Assembly: GCF_011075055.1 (NCBI RefSeq)
Contig: NC_058150.1
Coordinates: forward strand, 6,758,001-6,822,000
Length of the DNA: 64,000 bases
Direction: 5' to 3'
From: Mangifera indica
Lineage: Eukaryota > Streptophyta > Magnoliopsida > Sapindales > Anacardiaceae
Every line of letters begins with the position of its first letter. Within the stretch, counting starts at the first letter, position 1. Of this stretch, positions 63,001-64,000 are shown one piece after another. Made by a program: the position numbers and the translations under genes. The notes under the pieces are model-generated. The model saw only the letters and a list, made by a program, of their open reading frames with translations, searched no databases and had not been told where the DNA came from.

Positions 63001-63288
63001 CTTCACAGAAACAATCTTTTTTATCTTCACTATCTTCTTTTTAACTATCTTGGAGGTGACCCCATTTTTTTTGTTACTGCTGTTGTTGGTATCCTTGTTA
63101 TTGTTGTTGCCATTGTTGGTATCATTATTGTTGCTGCTGCTGTTGTTATTTGTAGCATTGTTATTATTAGTCTTGTTGTTGCTATTGCTTACGCAAATGG
63201 CTTTATCTGACATTGGGAACCTCTCCATGATGCTATTATGTTGCTGCTGTTGCTGCAAAGACATGCATGCCACACCTCCATCGCCCAT
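51082..63288 (-). CDS. ATXR3: SET-domain H3K4 methyltransferase, ATXR3/SDG2-like (2447 aa)
   Basis: In Arabidopsis ATXR3/SDG2 is the main H3K4 trimethylase. Exons (minus): 63288-60894, 59784-58585, 58314-57947, 57864-57307, 57193-57093, 56665-55609, 55462-55391, 55113-55003, 54892-54792, 53786-53687, 53599-53504, 53267-53100, 52943-52818, 52668-52615, 52184-51937, 51842-51734, 51646-51344, 51258-51082. All borders are GT..AG and 7344 coding bases keep frame. The start MGDGGVACM matches the family; frame before it enters a likely leader intron. Order: poly-Asn (~35-76), Gln/Ser tract (~156-190), RDRSPY repeats (~443-497), GYF-like module (~655-705), a second (~1045-1095), F-box/LRR-like region (~1250-1320), acidic linker, SET (~1890-2020) with ICHSCRPNC and YGEEITFDYNS, Cys-rich post-SET (CLCGSQVCRG) and a long conserved C-terminus ending AVYQAMWDR. 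It appears complete and functional. Confidence 0.96.
53973..54196. mobile_element. MITE in intron 9 of the ATXR3-like gene
   Basis: Termini GGGACTATCTCACCACCTC and, inverted, GGGACAGTCACACCACCTC. Internal 'gtgagaccatccaa(c/t)taaat' and 'gcacataggt' are also inverted. It is 224 bp, non-coding and well clear of both splice sites. Confidence 0.75.
62724..62820. repeat. Coding hexamer repeat in ATXR3 exon 1
   Basis: Repeats of CAGTCN/CAGGTN on the minus strand encode alternating Gln-Ser and Gln-Val/Ala (QSQSQSQVQSQ). All units are multiples of three, so copy number can change without frame loss. Confidence 0.85.
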
Positions 63289-64000
63289 GGAAATCCTCCA
63301 CTTTTGCTGTTTTGAGAAAAAGCGAAAAACACCCTCAAACCCTAGCTTTTCCCTCTGCCGGGCCTGTTGATGCTCATCACTGCGAAACCGATTCAATTCT
63401 CTTTGCCTCCAATTCCAATGTCCAGAAAAGAACCCTAATTGCAAAAAGAAACAAAGAAATGTAGGGTCTCATTAATAATAATCAGTAAAATAGCGCAAAA
63501 TTAAATGTGCTGCGAACTGGAAATCCTAGGGTTTAGATTTAAAACAAATGCCAAAAAAAAATTGAATTCAGATAGATAGAGAAAGAGATGAGCATACAGA
63601 AAATCACCAGGAAAATTGATGAGCGTAGTCAGCAGATCGGCGACGATATCTTCTCTGCGAAAGCTGCGAATTGTTTCAGAAGATAAACTTTCTACTAAAG
63701 ACTGATCGCGAGAAAATAAGAGCTAAAGAAAATGAAAGTATTTTCTCTATATGCCTCTTTCCGTTGCTATTTCTATCTCTTCTGCGCTATATTTCTTTCG
63801 TCTGCTTTCTTTCTCCCTCTCTCGCTCGCGCTTCTTCTTGGTCTGAAAGACGAAAACCTCGTGTGATTTTCTTGTTTTTTTTAATCATTTATTTTTTTAC
63901 GATCTTCGCCCTTTATGTTTTTTTCGTGTGTTTCATTGTGGGAGTAATAAAACACGTGGAAATACTAAAATGCCCTTGGACGTATGGGACCGTATGAGGA
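63289..64000 (-). promoter_or_regulatory. Leader, probable 5' UTR intron and promoter of the ATXR3-like gene
   Basis: On the minus strand TTTTTGCAATTAG|GG (acceptor, exon resumes at 63434) and TTTTCT|GTATGC (donor, exon ends at 63598) would define a 163-bp leader intron. Pyrimidine/purine-skewed sequence at 63760-63840 is typical of plant leaders. The promoter lies from about 63850 on and continues beyond the window. Confidence 0.5.

Noticed and set aside
62591..63370. Plus-strand open frame of 259 codons
   Set aside because: It is the antisense of ATXR3 exon 1; its Leu/Cys-rich runs are complements of the poly-Asn and Gln-Ser tracts.
60811..63444. ATXR3 start moved upstream to 63444
   Set aside because: The codon at 63444 is TTG, the sequence crosses a good acceptor site at 63434, and the family starts at the MGDGGVACM position.

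Overview
This is a window of nuclear DNA from a flowering plant, almost certainly a woody eudicot. It is AT-rich, genes are split by GT..AG introns, and most of the space between genes is transposon debris. Six genes can be modelled. On the minus strand are a small membrane-anchored proline-rich protein (14655-15062), a four-helix DUF1218 protein (42175-42838), an intronless atypical bHLH factor (49708-50436) and an 18-exon SET-domain histone methyltransferase of the ATXR3/SDG2 type (51082-63288). On the plus strand are a beta-amylase of the BAM5/BAM6 clade (19189-22153, 8 exons, 589 aa) and a class I formin of the FH3/FH5 type (29339-33550, 6 exons, 916 aa). I built each spliced model by hand; every junction is GT..AG and keeps frame.

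Layout. 1-14.6 kb has no intact gene. It holds LTR-like debris, an inverted repeat, a ~3.25 kb terminal-inverted-repeat element carrying a broken AAA-ATPase gene, a hAT-type MITE and two long-arm Mutator-type MITEs. 14.6-22.2 kb holds the proline-rich gene, very AT-rich spacer, another long-arm element and the beta-amylase. 22.5-27.1 kb is a nested retrotransposon: a minus-strand Ty1/copia element (22651-26611; LTRs, tRNA-Met primer site, polypurine tract and an ATCTT target duplication all visible) inserted into the protease/GAG-pre-integrase region of an older plus-strand copia copy. 29.3-33.6 kb is the formin. 34-41 kb is mostly DNA transposons: a second hAT MITE, a 1.1 kb Mutator-type MITE packed with palindromes, and a decayed MULE with the same terminal sequence, a plus-strand transposase and a minus-strand ULP1-like protease remnant. 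42-50.4 kb holds the DUF1218 and bHLH genes among a Mutator-type MITE, a Ty3/gypsy tail and another MITE. The ATXR3-like gene fills the rest.

The genes are not an operon and share no pathway. Their order is informative: from memory, Arabidopsis BAM5, FH3 and SDG2 are At4g15210, At4g15200 and At4g15180, and BAM6 and a DUF1218 gene are neighbours at At2g32290 and At2g32280. The window therefore looks like a conserved ancestral block, spread apart by transposons. I see no tRNA, rRNA, CRISPR or prokaryotic feature.
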